Source of the DNA: Acidulodesulfobacterium sp021802425
GTDB taxonomy: Bacteria; SZUA-79; Acidulodesulfobacterales; Acidulodesulfobacteraceae
Direction of reading: 5' to 3'
Length of the DNA stretch: 64,000 bases
Assembly (NCBI GenBank): GCA_021802425.1
Contig: JAJZXJ010000010.1
Location: 1-64,000 of the forward strand
Shown here: one piece after another, positions 52,370 to 60,704 of the stretch
Numbering within the stretch: the first letter of the stretch is position 1
Layout: each line of letters begins with the position of its first letter
Made by a program: the position numbers and the translations under genes
Notes under the pieces: model-generated
Databases searched by the model: none
What the model was told of the DNA's origin: nothing
What the model saw: only the letters and a program-made list of their open reading frames with translations

Positions 52370-52990
52370 ATGTGCGAATATTGTGAAGAGTATGAAGCGG
52401 CCGTTATCGGAAAACCGGTTCCGTCATTTGGGGAAATCAATACTTTCGATCCTAAAACAGGCGGGTTCGGAAAATTTAGCATAGAAGAGGCTAAAAAAGA
52501 CAAAAAATGGACTGTTCTCGTATTTTATCCCGCCGATTACACTTTTGTTTGCCCAACCGAACTGCAGGACTATGCAGGGAAACAGGAAGAACTCGAAAAG
52601 ATGGGCGCTCGAATAATTTCCGTCAGCACCGATACCCATTTTGTCCATATGGCATGGCAAAGGGATGAAAAATTATTGGAAAAAGTAAAATTTGCAATGG
52701 GAGCAGACCCCACGGGAAAGGTATCCAGAATATTCGGCGTATATGACGAGGAATCGGGACTTGCTTTAAGAGGCACATTTATAATTAATCCTGAAGGCAC
52801 GCTGGTTGCATCCGAAGTCAATTTTTACAATGTCGGCAGAAACGCAGACGAGCTTGTTAGGAAGGTTGAAGCAAACATCTATGTTTCAACCCACCCCGAT
52901 GAGGTTTGCCCGGCAAAATGGCATAAGGGCGGAAAAACGATTAAACCCGGTCCTGCCGTTGTCGGACATGTTTACGAAGCCTTAAAATAA
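52370..52990 (+). CDS. Typical 2-Cys peroxiredoxin (AhpC/Prx)
   Basis: A thiol peroxidase that reduces peroxides. The peroxidatic cysteine is C61 in DYTFVCPTEL and the resolving cysteine is C180 in HPDEVCPAKW, defining a typical 2-Cys enzyme. The N-terminus has an extra CxxC pair (C2, C5 in MCEYCEEY), seen in some anaerobe AhpC proteins. Length is 206. It has the strongest promoter and Shine-Dalgarno combination of any protein gene here, consistent with high expression. No AhpF or thioredoxin reductase is adjacent. It ends with a strong palindromic terminator shared with purC. Confidence 0.94.
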   Translation: MCEYCEEYEAAVIGKPVPSFGEINTFDPKTGGFGKFSIEEAKKDKKWTVLVFYPADYTFVCPTELQDYAGKQEELEKMGARIISVSTDTHFVHMAWQRDEKLLEKVKFAMGADPTGKVSRIFGVYDEESGLALRGTFIINPEGTLVASEVNFYNVGRNADELVRKVEANIYVSTHPDEVCPAKWHKGGKTIKPGPAVVGHVYEALK

Positions 52991-53011
52991 AAAGACAAGA
53001 AAAAAGGTAAG

Positions 53012-53046
53012 AAAAAGGGGTCTGATTTCAAATCAGACCCCTTTTT
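53012..53046. terminator. Bidirectional terminator between peroxiredoxin and purC
   Basis: AAAAAGGGGTCTGATTT (53012-53028) and its exact reverse complement (53030-53046) flank one central base. The plus strand continues into a T-run and the minus strand into a second one, so it can terminate both convergent genes. The GGGGTCTGATTT core resembles REP-type palindromes. Confidence 0.85.
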
Positions 53047-53066
53047 TTATTTTTTAATTTGTAAGA

Positions 53067-53798
53067 TTATATTATTTTTGATGTTATATCATAGACCCTC
53101 TTATAAGCCTCTTCAACGCCGCCAAGGTCCCTCCTGAATCTATCTTTGTCAACTTTTTCAAGGGTTATCTTATCCCATAACCTCATTGTGTCTGGAGTAA
53201 TTTCGTCTGCCAAAAGGACTTTTCCGCTTAAAGTGCCGAATTCCAGTTTGTAGTCCACAAGTAAAAGTCCATTTTTATCAAAAAAATCTTTTAAAATTTC
53301 ATTTATCTTTAAGGCAATAATTTTAGCCTCTTCTACATCCTTAATTTCTCCTAAATCAAATGCCTTAACATAAGTCTCGTTAATCATCGGGTCGCCAAGT
53401 TCATCGCTTTTAAAATATAATTCAACCACGGGAGAGGGTAATTTGACCCCTTCTTCCACCCCCATCTTTTTCGCAAGGCTTCCGGCGGTGATGTTTCTGA
53501 CCACAAACTCGACTGGAAACATTTTCAAATGATTTACAAGCATTTCCCTGTTAGATAATTTCTCGATGAAATGACTTTCTACGCCGTGTTTCTTTAAAAG
53601 TTTGAATAAAGAGGTGGATATAGCGTTGTTATACTCCCCTTTATTCATAATTATCCCTTTTTTTTGCCCGTTAAATGCCGTTGCATCATCTTTAAAATAA
53701 GTTATCAACCTATTTCCATCCCCGGGATACTCATAAAGTATCTTCGCTTTGCCTTCGTAAATCTTTTTTAAGCTCTTTTCTTCCGCAACACTTTTCAT
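53067..53798 (-). CDS. purC: Phosphoribosylaminoimidazole-succinocarboxamide synthase (SAICAR synthetase)
   Basis: PurC joins aspartate to CAIR in purine synthesis. The ATP-loop opening KKIYEGKAKILYE (11-23), FKDDATAFNGQKKGII near 35, MFPVEFVVRNITAGSLAKKMGVEEG near 93 and LVDYKLEFG near 180 are the expected blocks. Length is 243. A strong Shine-Dalgarno TAAGGAGGGG precedes the ATG. The gene is isolated from other pur genes and converges on the peroxiredoxin gene. Confidence 0.95.
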   Translation of the reverse strand: MKSVAEEKSLKKIYEGKAKILYEYPGDGNRLITYFKDDATAFNGQKKGIIMNKGEYNNAISTSLFKLLKKHGVESHFIEKLSNREMLVNHLKMFPVEFVVRNITAGSLAKKMGVEEGVKLPSPVVELYFKSDELGDPMINETYVKAFDLGEIKDVEEAKIIALKINEILKDFFDKNGLLLVDYKLEFGTLSGKVLLADEITPDTMRLWDKITLEKVDKDRFRRDLGGVEEAYKRVYDITSKII

Positions 53799-53886
53799 AA
53801 ACCCCTCCTTAAGTTTATAAATTAAAAAAATAAACCAAAACTGGCTATATTTTAATCCAAAAACGATTTTAAATCAATTCAAATAA

Positions 53887-53895
53887 TGTTAAAAT
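53887..53895 (+). promoter_or_regulatory. Candidate extended -10 upstream of tonB
   Basis: TGTTAAAAT (TGN plus TAAAAT), 69 bp before the tonB ATG. The same sequence within ATGTTAAAATAA occurs at 55837-55845 upstream of RNase G. Confidence 0.3.
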
Positions 53896-53964
53896 AAAAG
53901 AACCGGCAGTAACTTTTAAAATTGGAAGAAAGGGGAAGGCTTTAGCTATTTAACTTTTGATATT

Positions 53965-54774
53965 ATGAAAAACAATAAGGTCTTAGTATATGCATTAATT
54001 ATATCTCTTATTATACATTCAGCTTTAATCTTGTTTTTATTGGGATACAACAACAATAAAACTAAAAAGCATCATAAATATACAAAACCTGTCATAGTCG
54101 AACCTTATAAATTTATCAAAAACTTAGCAAAATTTAAAATAAAAAAACCAAAATATGCCGGTATCAAACCGCATTCCGCTCCCAAAAATACAAGGTTAAA
54201 AGCCCCTTCGTCTTATAGAAACCCTTCTTATGCGGCCGCTATGACATCCGGCACCCCGCCGAAGGCGGCTCAAAATCGCAGGATTATAAGCAGTTCCCAT
54301 ATTTTTTCAAATAATCATAATGTCCAGCCGAAACAAAATCAAAGATTAAGCAATCTTTATCCTATGGGAAAACAGTTTTTTAATCAAAATCCGCAACCCC
54401 AAAAATCTGGGATAAAGAATCCTTCCCATGGAGTAAAATCCGCAACCGTGAACCTGAATACGACAACTATAAAATATGCCTCGTATCTTTTGCATATCAA
54501 AAATAAAATAGAAAATGTCTGGGAATATCCGGCAAAGGCGCAAAGAGAAGGAATATCGGGATTGCTTGTTATCGAATTTTCTATAAACAAGAACGGGTCC
54601 GTTTACAGAGTGAAAATTTTAAGGACTTCCGGAAAGAAAATGTTGGATAGGGCGGCCGTTAAGGCGATATATGACGCGGCGCGTTATAATCCTTTCCCTC
54701 ATTACTGGACCATAAAAAGGCTGAATATAATAGGGACCTTCATTTACAGGTTGTCCAATTTTTATCTTTACTAG
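53965..54774 (+). CDS. tonB: TonB-family energy transducer
   Basis: TonB passes proton-motive force from the inner membrane to outer-membrane receptors. One transmembrane helix near the N-terminus (about 8-27) is followed by a basic, Pro/Asn/Gln-rich periplasmic stretch (about 35-165). The C-terminal TonB domain (about 175-265) has YPAKAQREGISGLLVIEFSINKNGSVYRVKILRTSGKKMLDRAAVKAI. Length is 269. exbB, exbD and a TonB-dependent receptor are not in this window. It converges on the SPOR-domain gene. Confidence 0.88.
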   Translation: MKNNKVLVYALIISLIIHSALILFLLGYNNNKTKKHHKYTKPVIVEPYKFIKNLAKFKIKKPKYAGIKPHSAPKNTRLKAPSSYRNPSYAAAMTSGTPPKAAQNRRIISSSHIFSNNHNVQPKQNQRLSNLYPMGKQFFNQNPQPQKSGIKNPSHGVKSATVNLNTTTIKYASYLLHIKNKIENVWEYPAKAQREGISGLLVIEFSINKNGSVYRVKILRTSGKKMLDRAAVKAIYDAARYNPFPHYWTIKRLNIIGTFIYRLSNFYLY

Positions 54775-54801
54775 GACCCGGGTAATATTTTTCGGATTAT
54801 T

Positions 54802-55479
54802 TCAATCTACTTTAATTATGTACGGCTTCAGATTGAATTTCTTCGATATTATATTTTCTACGGATTTTGCGCCTTTATTAGTGGAAAATTTTCCGACCCT
54901 GACCTGCTCGTAAGAAGCCTTTCCCTTTTTTCCGGAAATACTTATCGGAACGATATAGGCAAAAAAACCCATAGAGTTAAGTTTATCGGCTAATTTCTTT
55001 GCATCGTTATATTTTGAAAGGGCTGCCACTTGAATCGTGTAATATACTCTGGATGCAAAAGGAGAAGAGGCGGTTTTTTGTTTTACGGCAGGCTTTTTTG
55101 TAATATATTTATATATGTAAATAGGTTTTTTCACATACACTATTTTTGTCCTGACCTTGGATTCCGGTTTCGGAGCAGGAGCAGGTTTTTCGGCAGGCTT
55201 TTTGGCGGCATTGCCATTTTTTAATGAGGTCAACTTTGATATCGGGGCAAATTTTATGTTGTCCGTTGAAACAGGAGTCTTTTCTTTAGTCTTTTGGTTG
55301 CCGATTATGTTTAAAGGGGAAACCGGAGGGTTGCTCTCAGTTTTTAAAGAAGACTCTTTAATAACGCCCTCTTTTGATTTTCGAGGGGACAATTTTTTTC
55401 CCACAAATAATCCTAATGCGAATACTATAAATAGGATTACTAAAAATACAATAGCCGCTGAAAGTTTATCTTTTTTCAA
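54802..55479 (-). CDS. SPOR-domain membrane protein
   Basis: A single-pass inner-membrane protein with a short cytoplasmic N-terminus, a helix at about 8-27, a Lys/Pro-rich linker (about 30-135) and a C-terminal SPOR domain (about 143-225: YTIQVAALSKYNDAKKLADKLNSMGFFAYIVPI). SPOR domains bind denuded glycan strands at the division septum, so a septal role like that of DedD or FtsN is likely. It follows the Cys-rich mini-protein gene by 1 bp, and both may share the promoter near 55759. Confidence 0.87.
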   Translation of the reverse strand: MKKDKLSAAIVFLVILFIVFALGLFVGKKLSPRKSKEGVIKESSLKTESNPPVSPLNIIGNQKTKEKTPVSTDNIKFAPISKLTSLKNGNAAKKPAEKPAPAPKPESKVRTKIVYVKKPIYIYKYITKKPAVKQKTASSPFASRVYYTIQVAALSKYNDAKKLADKLNSMGFFAYIVPISISGKKGKASYEQVRVGKFSTNKGAKSVENIISKKFNLKPYIIKVD

Positions 55480-55480
55480 A

Positions 55481-55666
55481 TCAGTTTACTCTATAATTTT
55501 TATTATCGTTTATAAGATATAATAAATCTTCAAAACCTGTTATCGTTAATGTAATATCCCTGCTAAAATCGGAACAATTAAAAATCTCTATCCCTGAAAT
55601 ATTATATTTTTTATTACAAACGCCCCTCCATGCACATACCGCGCAAAGAACCACATTCTCATCCAT
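55481..55666 (-). CDS. Conserved four-cysteine mini-protein
   Basis: A 61-residue protein whose ATG at 55666 is preceded by GAGAGG, 10 bases away; a longer in-frame start at 55723 adds 19 hydrophobic, unlikely residues. Cysteines at C8, C11, C17 and C31 (CAVCAWRGVC, then C-SDFSRD) suggest a bound zinc or Fe-S centre. The C-x-x-C-x-W-R-x-x-C plus C-x-D-x-x-R-D pattern looks like one I associate with short hypothetical proteins of deltaproteobacteria, from memory only. It lies between the SPOR gene and, divergently, RNase G. Function is unknown. Confidence 0.7.
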   Translation of the reverse strand: MDENVVLCAVCAWRGVCNKKYNISGIEIFNCSDFSRDITLTITGFEDLLYLINDNKNYRVN

Positions 55667-55726
55667 AATATTTTGACCTCTCCCGTTTTTATTTATTATA
55701 AAACTAAAAAATATATAAATCAATTA

Positions 55727-55752
55727 GCAATTAATTTTTGCAATTAATTTTT
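55727..55752. repeat. 13-bp direct tandem duplication
   Basis: GCAATTAATTTTT occurs twice head to tail. It lies in the divergent region between the Cys-rich gene and RNase G, next to the minus-strand promoter candidate. Confidence 0.7.
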
Positions 55753-55758
55753 TATATT

Positions 55759-55767
55759 ATTATATCA
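55759..55767 (-). promoter_or_regulatory. Extended -10 for the Cys-rich/SPOR genes
   Basis: TGATATAAT on the minus strand, 92 bp before the ATG at 55666. It is the fourth intergenic copy of this nine-base element in the window. Confidence 0.35.
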
Positions 55768-55836
55768 TATAACTAACATAACTAAAAAATAAAAGTATAT
55801 AAAAATCTTAAATTATTTATTTTATGGCGTCTAATA

Positions 55837-55845
55837 TGTTAAAAT
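55837..55845 (+). promoter_or_regulatory. Candidate extended -10 upstream of RNase G
   Basis: TGTTAAAAT, 47 bp before the TTG start at 55893. It matches the element upstream of tonB. Confidence 0.3.
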
Positions 55846-55892
55846 AACCAAAAATAATTAATAAAGAAATAATATTAAATAAGAGGGCTTGA

Positions 55893-57440
55893 TTGACTAC
55901 GGAACTTATAATAAACAAAGATGAATACGAAACACGCGTCGCGCTGATAGAGGGCGGTCAATTATCCGAAATTTTTATCGAAAGAAAGTCGGATTCTCCA
56001 AAACATGGAAACATATATAAAGGAAAGGTAATGCAGATTCTTCCCGGCATTCAGGCATCTTTTATAGATATAGGCTGGGAAAAATCCGCATTTTTATATG
56101 CCGGCGACTTTTATGAAATAGATGCAATTGATTACGATTTTTTTGAGCCCGGCGCGGAAGAACCGCCGCTTAACGAACTTAATAATGACAACGAGATTAA
56201 TATCGATACGCCGGCACATAAAAGGATTAAGAAAAAGAGGAAAGGCTTGCCTAATATAGATCAACTTTTGAAAAAGAATCAAGAAATTCTTGTTCAAATC
56301 GCCAAAGAACCCGTTAAAACAAAAGGCGCCCGCGTTACAAGCCACATATCCCTTCCCGGAAGATTTCTGGTATATATGCCGACATCTCCTTCGGTTGGAA
56401 TTTCAAGAAAAATTAGAAGCGATGAAGAGAAAAAAAGACTTAAAAATATTGTTTTAAAATACAGAAGCGAGGGCACCGGATTTATAATAAGAACTGCTGC
56501 CGAAAATGCCTCCGAAATCGACATCGAAAAAGACATAAAATTTCTTACCGCCCTATGGAATAATATTTATAGGGACCAGCTCAAAGCAAAAGCTCCCAAA
56601 CTTATATTTCAAGATATAAGCATATCCTTAAGAGCGCTGAGAGATTTATTAAATAAAACAATAAACAAAATTATTGTGGACGACAGGGAAGAATACGAGA
56701 AAATAGTGGAATTTTTAACGATTCAATCGCCCGAATATATAAATATAGTCGAGTTTTATGCCAACCCCTTACCGATATTCGAACATTTCAATATCGAGAA
56801 AGAAATAGCGAAAGCATTAAACAAAAAGGTATGGCTTAAATCCGGCGGCTATATAGTAATCGATTATGCGGAAGCCCTTACGGCAATAGATGTAAATACG
56901 GGCAAATATGTGGGCAAAAAAAACTTTGAAGATACGATATTAAAAACAAATCTGGAAGCCGCAAAGGAAATAGCATATCAATTAAAGCTAAGGAATATAG
57001 GCGGTATTATCGTAATAGATTTTATCGATATGGCAAAGGAAAATCACAAAGAAAAAGTATATCACGCCTTAGAAAATTCTCTTAAAAATGACAGGGTCAA
57101 AACCACTATTAACAAGATAACGGAACTTGGATTGGTAGAGATGACAAGAAAAAGAACGGGGAATAGTCTTACAAGCGCGTTTCTGGAGCAATGCCCGATG
57201 TGCGAAGGTCTCGGCATGATAAAATCGCCTCAAACCATTTGTTTTGAAATATTCAGGAGTATACCTGCATACGCAAAAAAGACAAGGTCAAAAAAAATTA
57301 CGATAACGGTACATTCCCATATAATGAATAAACTGTACGAATATGAAAAAGAACTTAAAGAATTGGAAGCGGTAATTAACAAAAAGATAACGATTAAAAT
57401 GCAGGATAGTTTTTATCCCGAATACTTTGAAATTTCATAA
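55893..57440 (+). CDS. rng: Ribonuclease E/G family endoribonuclease
   Basis: A single-strand-specific endoribonuclease for rRNA maturation and mRNA decay. An S1 domain (about 38-125) contains an acidic, low-complexity insertion at about 80-115 (EEPPLNELNNDNEIN). It is followed by the family block GARVTSHISLPGRFLVYMP near 149, then the DNase I-like catalytic region with the metal-binding aspartates in AIDVNTGKYVGKKNFEDT and IIVIDFIDM. The zinc-link CPMCEGLG near 432 is intact. Length 515 without a long C-terminal scaffold indicates RNase G rather than RNase E. Translation starts at TTG, with AGAGGG about 8 bases upstream. Confidence 0.93.
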   Translation: MTTELIINKDEYETRVALIEGGQLSEIFIERKSDSPKHGNIYKGKVMQILPGIQASFIDIGWEKSAFLYAGDFYEIDAIDYDFFEPGAEEPPLNELNNDNEINIDTPAHKRIKKKRKGLPNIDQLLKKNQEILVQIAKEPVKTKGARVTSHISLPGRFLVYMPTSPSVGISRKIRSDEEKKRLKNIVLKYRSEGTGFIIRTAAENASEIDIEKDIKFLTALWNNIYRDQLKAKAPKLIFQDISISLRALRDLLNKTINKIIVDDREEYEKIVEFLTIQSPEYINIVEFYANPLPIFEHFNIEKEIAKALNKKVWLKSGGYIVIDYAEALTAIDVNTGKYVGKKNFEDTILKTNLEAAKEIAYQLKLRNIGGIIVIDFIDMAKENHKEKVYHALENSLKNDRVKTTINKITELGLVEMTRKRTGNSLTSAFLEQCPMCEGLGMIKSPQTICFEIFRSIPAYAKKTRSKKITITVHSHIMNKLYEYEKELKELEAVINKKITIKMQDSFYPEYFEIS

Positions 57441-57458
57441 ATTGCAAGATATTCTCAT

Positions 57459-57782
57459 TTATTTTTTTTTATTAGAATCTTTCTTTTTTTTATGAATAAA
57501 TTTAAACACTATTTCTCCTTTCTTAATCATGTTCAGCTTTTCCCTTGCCAAATTTGCGATATATTGCCTGTTATGGATTAATTCGTATATTTGTTTGTCT
57601 ATTTTATAATTACTTTTTTTAATTAAAGTAATTTCCTGTTTCAACTTTTGTTCTTCCGCCCTTAATCTGTACACTTTTACTATTCCCTGAAGGCTGTATA
57701 TCACGAATAACGCCAGTAAAAACGCAAAAATAGAACCGGCTATTAATATTGCGTTAAGACTTTTTCCCTTGCTTGATTTCAT
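57459..57782 (-). CDS. Septum formation initiator FtsB/DivIC-like protein
   Basis: A 107-residue bitopic division protein. One transmembrane helix (about 12-31) precedes a coiled coil (about 35-70) and a short C-terminal segment with LAREKLNMIKKGEIVFKF, matching the FtsB/DivIC family that links FtsL and FtsQ. The last residues are Lys-rich. The start lies inside the end of thiC (29-bp overlap in another frame), an unusual pairing with an unrelated metabolic gene. Confidence 0.85.
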   Translation of the reverse strand: MKSSKGKSLNAILIAGSIFAFLLALFVIYSLQGIVKVYRLRAEEQKLKQEITLIKKSNYKIDKQIYELIHNRQYIANLAREKLNMIKKGEIVFKFIHKKKKDSNKKK

Positions 57783-59061
57783 ATTTAAAATATTTCCTTA
57801 TCCTTAGCGGCGCGCAGAATTCCCCGCACATACTGCATCCTGCGGTATCATCCTGATTTTTTAATTTAAATAATTTTCTGGCATATTCGGGGTCTATGGA
57901 ATACTTAAACTGCTTCTCCCAGTCAATGTCCCTGCGAGCCTTCGATATATTCAAATCATCCCCGTTTTTTTTAAGTTTTATCATGTCCCCGATATGAGCC
58001 GCAATCTTAGCCGCTTTAACCCCTATTTCGACATCTTCCCCTGACGGCAAACCTAAATGTTCAGAGGGGGTAACATAGCAAAGAAAATCCGCTCCGTAAG
58101 ATGAGGATAATGCCCCGCCTATCGCGGAAGAAATATGGTCATAACCGGCGGCAACATCCGTGACAAGCGGCCCGAGGACATAAAACGGCGCTTCGTTCGA
58201 CATTCTTTTTTGAATCTTGACATTGGCTTCTATCTCGTCGATGGGAATATGCCCGGGGCCTTCTACTATAACTTGAACGCCGTAGTCCCTTGCTATATCG
58301 CAAAGTTCGCAATTGATAATAAGTTCCTGCATATACGCCCTGTCGAAAGAATCGTGCGTCGAACCTGCCCTTAAACCGTTTCCCAGACTTAAAACGGTAT
58401 CATATTTTTTTAATATCTTTAAAACATCTTCAAATCTTTCATATAAGGGGTTTTCCTTATTGTTTTCTATCATCCATGCAACTAAATATGCCCCTCCTTT
58501 TGAAACAAGACCCGCATATCTGTATGATTGTTTTTTTAATCTCTCGAGAGATATTAAATTTAAACCGGAGTGAATAGCCATAAAAGAAACACCGCTTTCA
58601 CACTGTTTTTCTATAACATCGAAGACTAAATTTTCGGGCATTTTTACCGGATTTTTATATCTGTCTATAGCTTCCCTAAATGCCTGATAAAGAGGAACCG
58701 TCCCGACGGGCAAAGAGGTATTATTCAAAACCTCTTTGCGTATAAAATCTAAATCTCCTCCCACGCTTAACTCCATTAGCGTATCGGCTCCGCTATCTTC
58801 GGCAATTATGGCCTTTCTAACTTCTTCTTCTATGTCGATATGATTTGTGGAAGTTCCGATGCTTGCATTGATTTTTGTGGTCAAGCCCCTGCCTATCCCG
58901 ACAAATTTATCTTTATTTTTATTGTGTAAAATAACCGCCTTGCCGTTTGAAATATTTTCAATTAAATGTTCTTTTGCAATGCTTTCCTTATTAAATGCAT
59001 AATCCATTGCCGCCGTCCAGATACCCCGGGTAGCTGATTCTTTTTCCGTCATATTCGCCAT
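57754..59061 (-). CDS. thiC: Phosphomethylpyrimidine synthase ThiC (radical SAM)
   Basis: ThiC converts AIR to HMP phosphate for thiamine. The 435-residue protein is the short form lacking the N-terminal extension found in E. coli. Core blocks include IGTSTNHIDIEEEVRKA, VGTVPLYQAF near 117, MAIHSGLNLISLERL near 162 and NGLRAGSTHDSFDRAYMQEL near 233. The C-terminal cluster motif C-x2-C-x4-C is AGCSMCGEFCAPL near 412. M1 or M4 may be the start. No TPP riboswitch is seen in the 81-bp gap upstream, so regulation is not evident. Confidence 0.95.
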   Translation of the reverse strand: MANMTEKESATRGIWTAAMDYAFNKESIAKEHLIENISNGKAVILHNKNKDKFVGIGRGLTTKINASIGTSTNHIDIEEEVRKAIIAEDSGADTLMELSVGGDLDFIRKEVLNNTSLPVGTVPLYQAFREAIDRYKNPVKMPENLVFDVIEKQCESGVSFMAIHSGLNLISLERLKKQSYRYAGLVSKGGAYLVAWMIENNKENPLYERFEDVLKILKKYDTVLSLGNGLRAGSTHDSFDRAYMQELIINCELCDIARDYGVQVIVEGPGHIPIDEIEANVKIQKRMSNEAPFYVLGPLVTDVAAGYDHISSAIGGALSSSYGADFLCYVTPSEHLGLPSGEDVEIGVKAAKIAAHIGDMIKLKKNGDDLNISKARRDIDWEKQFKYSIDPEYARKLFKLKNQDDTAGCSMCGEFCAPLRIRKYFKYEIKQGKKS

Positions 59062-59142
59062 AAAGTTATTAATTATCCTTTTTAATTTTTGATTTTGAAT
59101 TAAAATCAGATTATTTATTTTATTATTCCGTTAATCTTAATT

Positions 59143-60660
59143 TTATATCATTTTAGCATTATCTATTATATTTTTTGCGATTAGCTTGTTCGAGAAAAAA
59201 GACAAATGGACATAACTGCCTATTGCGTTTAAAACATTATAGCCATCTTTTTTTAAAACATCGGGTGAAGCCAAACTCCCGCATTCGAAAATGTTTTTAA
59301 AAGCCGGCGGATTTTCTCCGGCGGAAGATGCCCGTCCGTGATTGCCATAACTATATTGATTATACCCGTCATCGTTTTGATCGCCTGTTATAATTTTAGA
59401 ATAATGAAACTCATGTCCGTTTACCCTTAATCCCGCATCTCCCATAAATGATTTTTCTTTAAGGCAAACATTTCTATAACCCAAGGAAAGCCTCGTATTG
59501 TCCATAGTCACGCCAAACGGAAGTATTCCCAATAAATCCCAATTTTTACTTTTATAGGTAAGACTTTTGCACAAATACATGAGTCCCCCGCATTCCGCAT
59601 ATATTATACCATTATTTTCAAAAAATTTATAAATTTCATTCATTATGCCCCGATTTTCCGCAAGATTTTTTGCGTAAATTTCAGGATAACCGCCGCCTAT
59701 ATAAATTGCTCCGATGCCTTTTGGCATAGTTTTATCCGATAGCGGACTGAAAAAAGCAATTTCCGCTCCAAAATTCTTTAAAATTTCGAAATTAAAATTA
59801 TAATAAAAAAAGAATGCCTTATCATAGGCAACGGCAATTTTTACCTTTTTATTATTTTTTTTCTTTACGGATAAACCATTATTGCTTGCAGTCTTAAATT
59901 GCGTATTTTTTATCCGCTTTGCATAATTAAAGAACAAATCATTAAAGCCTTTCGACTCTTTCTTAAGGGTTCTTATCATTAAATCTATATCTATATTGCG
60001 GAAAACTTCATTTTTTATATTACTTATAATTTTTTCGAATCCCCCTATTGCCCCTTCCGGATTTTGCGTAATCGGAGCTATAAGACCAAGGTGCCTTTCC
60101 TTAACCCTGAAAGTTTCTTCGTCATTTAAAACATAGCCAAAAACCTCGATACCTTTAATATTTTCTTTAATCTCGTTAAATATAATTTCATAATGTCTTG
60201 CCGAAGAAATATTATTTAAAATAACCCCGCAAACATTAACCCCCTTTTTATATTTCTTAAGGCCGTAAATAAGGGAAGCCATGGTAGATGAAATTCGTTT
60301 AGAATCCATTACCAAAACTACGGGAAATTTAAATTTTTTTGCAACCCTGTAAGAATTTCCATCGTATAAACCCATAGCGCTTTCCACGATAAAGGCTCTG
60401 TTTTCGTTTAAATCATACATACAGCCCGCATCACCGTCAAAAACCCATGAATTTAAAAACTTGACCGGTATCAAAAATGGGTCAAGGTTTTTAACCCCGG
60501 TTTTCACTGCCCTCGATATTACGATTGGATCCAGGAAATCAGGCCCGGTTTTAAAAATATCTATCGCACAACCCATCTCTTTCACTTTATTTGAAAAAGC
60601 CAGGGTTATCATCGATTTCCCCGAAGAAGACCTGTCCGACGCAAAAAAAACCGAAAACAT
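59143..60660 (-). CDS. cbiA: Cobyrinate a,c-diamide synthase
   Basis: CobB/CbiA amidates the a and c side chains of cobyrinate with glutamine and ATP. The ATP-binding N-terminal domain begins with ASDRSSSGKSMITLAF and KTGPDFLDP. The C-terminal glutaminase domain has the catalytic cysteine in YAECGGLMYL near 355, with YIGGGYPEIYAKNLAEN and GHEFHYSKI. Length is 505, and the mid-part has a Lys/Asn-rich linker. It precedes cobS, cobT and cobU in map order; all four are transcribed leftwards. Confidence 0.9.
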   Translation of the reverse strand: MFSVFFASDRSSSGKSMITLAFSNKVKEMGCAIDIFKTGPDFLDPIVISRAVKTGVKNLDPFLIPVKFLNSWVFDGDAGCMYDLNENRAFIVESAMGLYDGNSYRVAKKFKFPVVLVMDSKRISSTMASLIYGLKKYKKGVNVCGVILNNISSARHYEIIFNEIKENIKGIEVFGYVLNDEETFRVKERHLGLIAPITQNPEGAIGGFEKIISNIKNEVFRNIDIDLMIRTLKKESKGFNDLFFNYAKRIKNTQFKTASNNGLSVKKKNNKKVKIAVAYDKAFFFYYNFNFEILKNFGAEIAFFSPLSDKTMPKGIGAIYIGGGYPEIYAKNLAENRGIMNEIYKFFENNGIIYAECGGLMYLCKSLTYKSKNWDLLGILPFGVTMDNTRLSLGYRNVCLKEKSFMGDAGLRVNGHEFHYSKIITGDQNDDGYNQYSYGNHGRASSAGENPPAFKNIFECGSLASPDVLKKDGYNVLNAIGSYVHLSFFSNKLIAKNIIDNAKMI

Positions 60661-60704
60661 AAGGGTAAGTTTAATTAAATTTATCTAAATTTATTAATAT
60701 CAAT

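Noticed and set aside
59062..59142. TPP riboswitch or terminator upstream of thiC
   Set aside because: Too short and lacks conserved CUGAGA/GGUG-type motifs; the small AT hairpin (TGATTTT/AAAATCA) has no proper T-run on the relevant strand.
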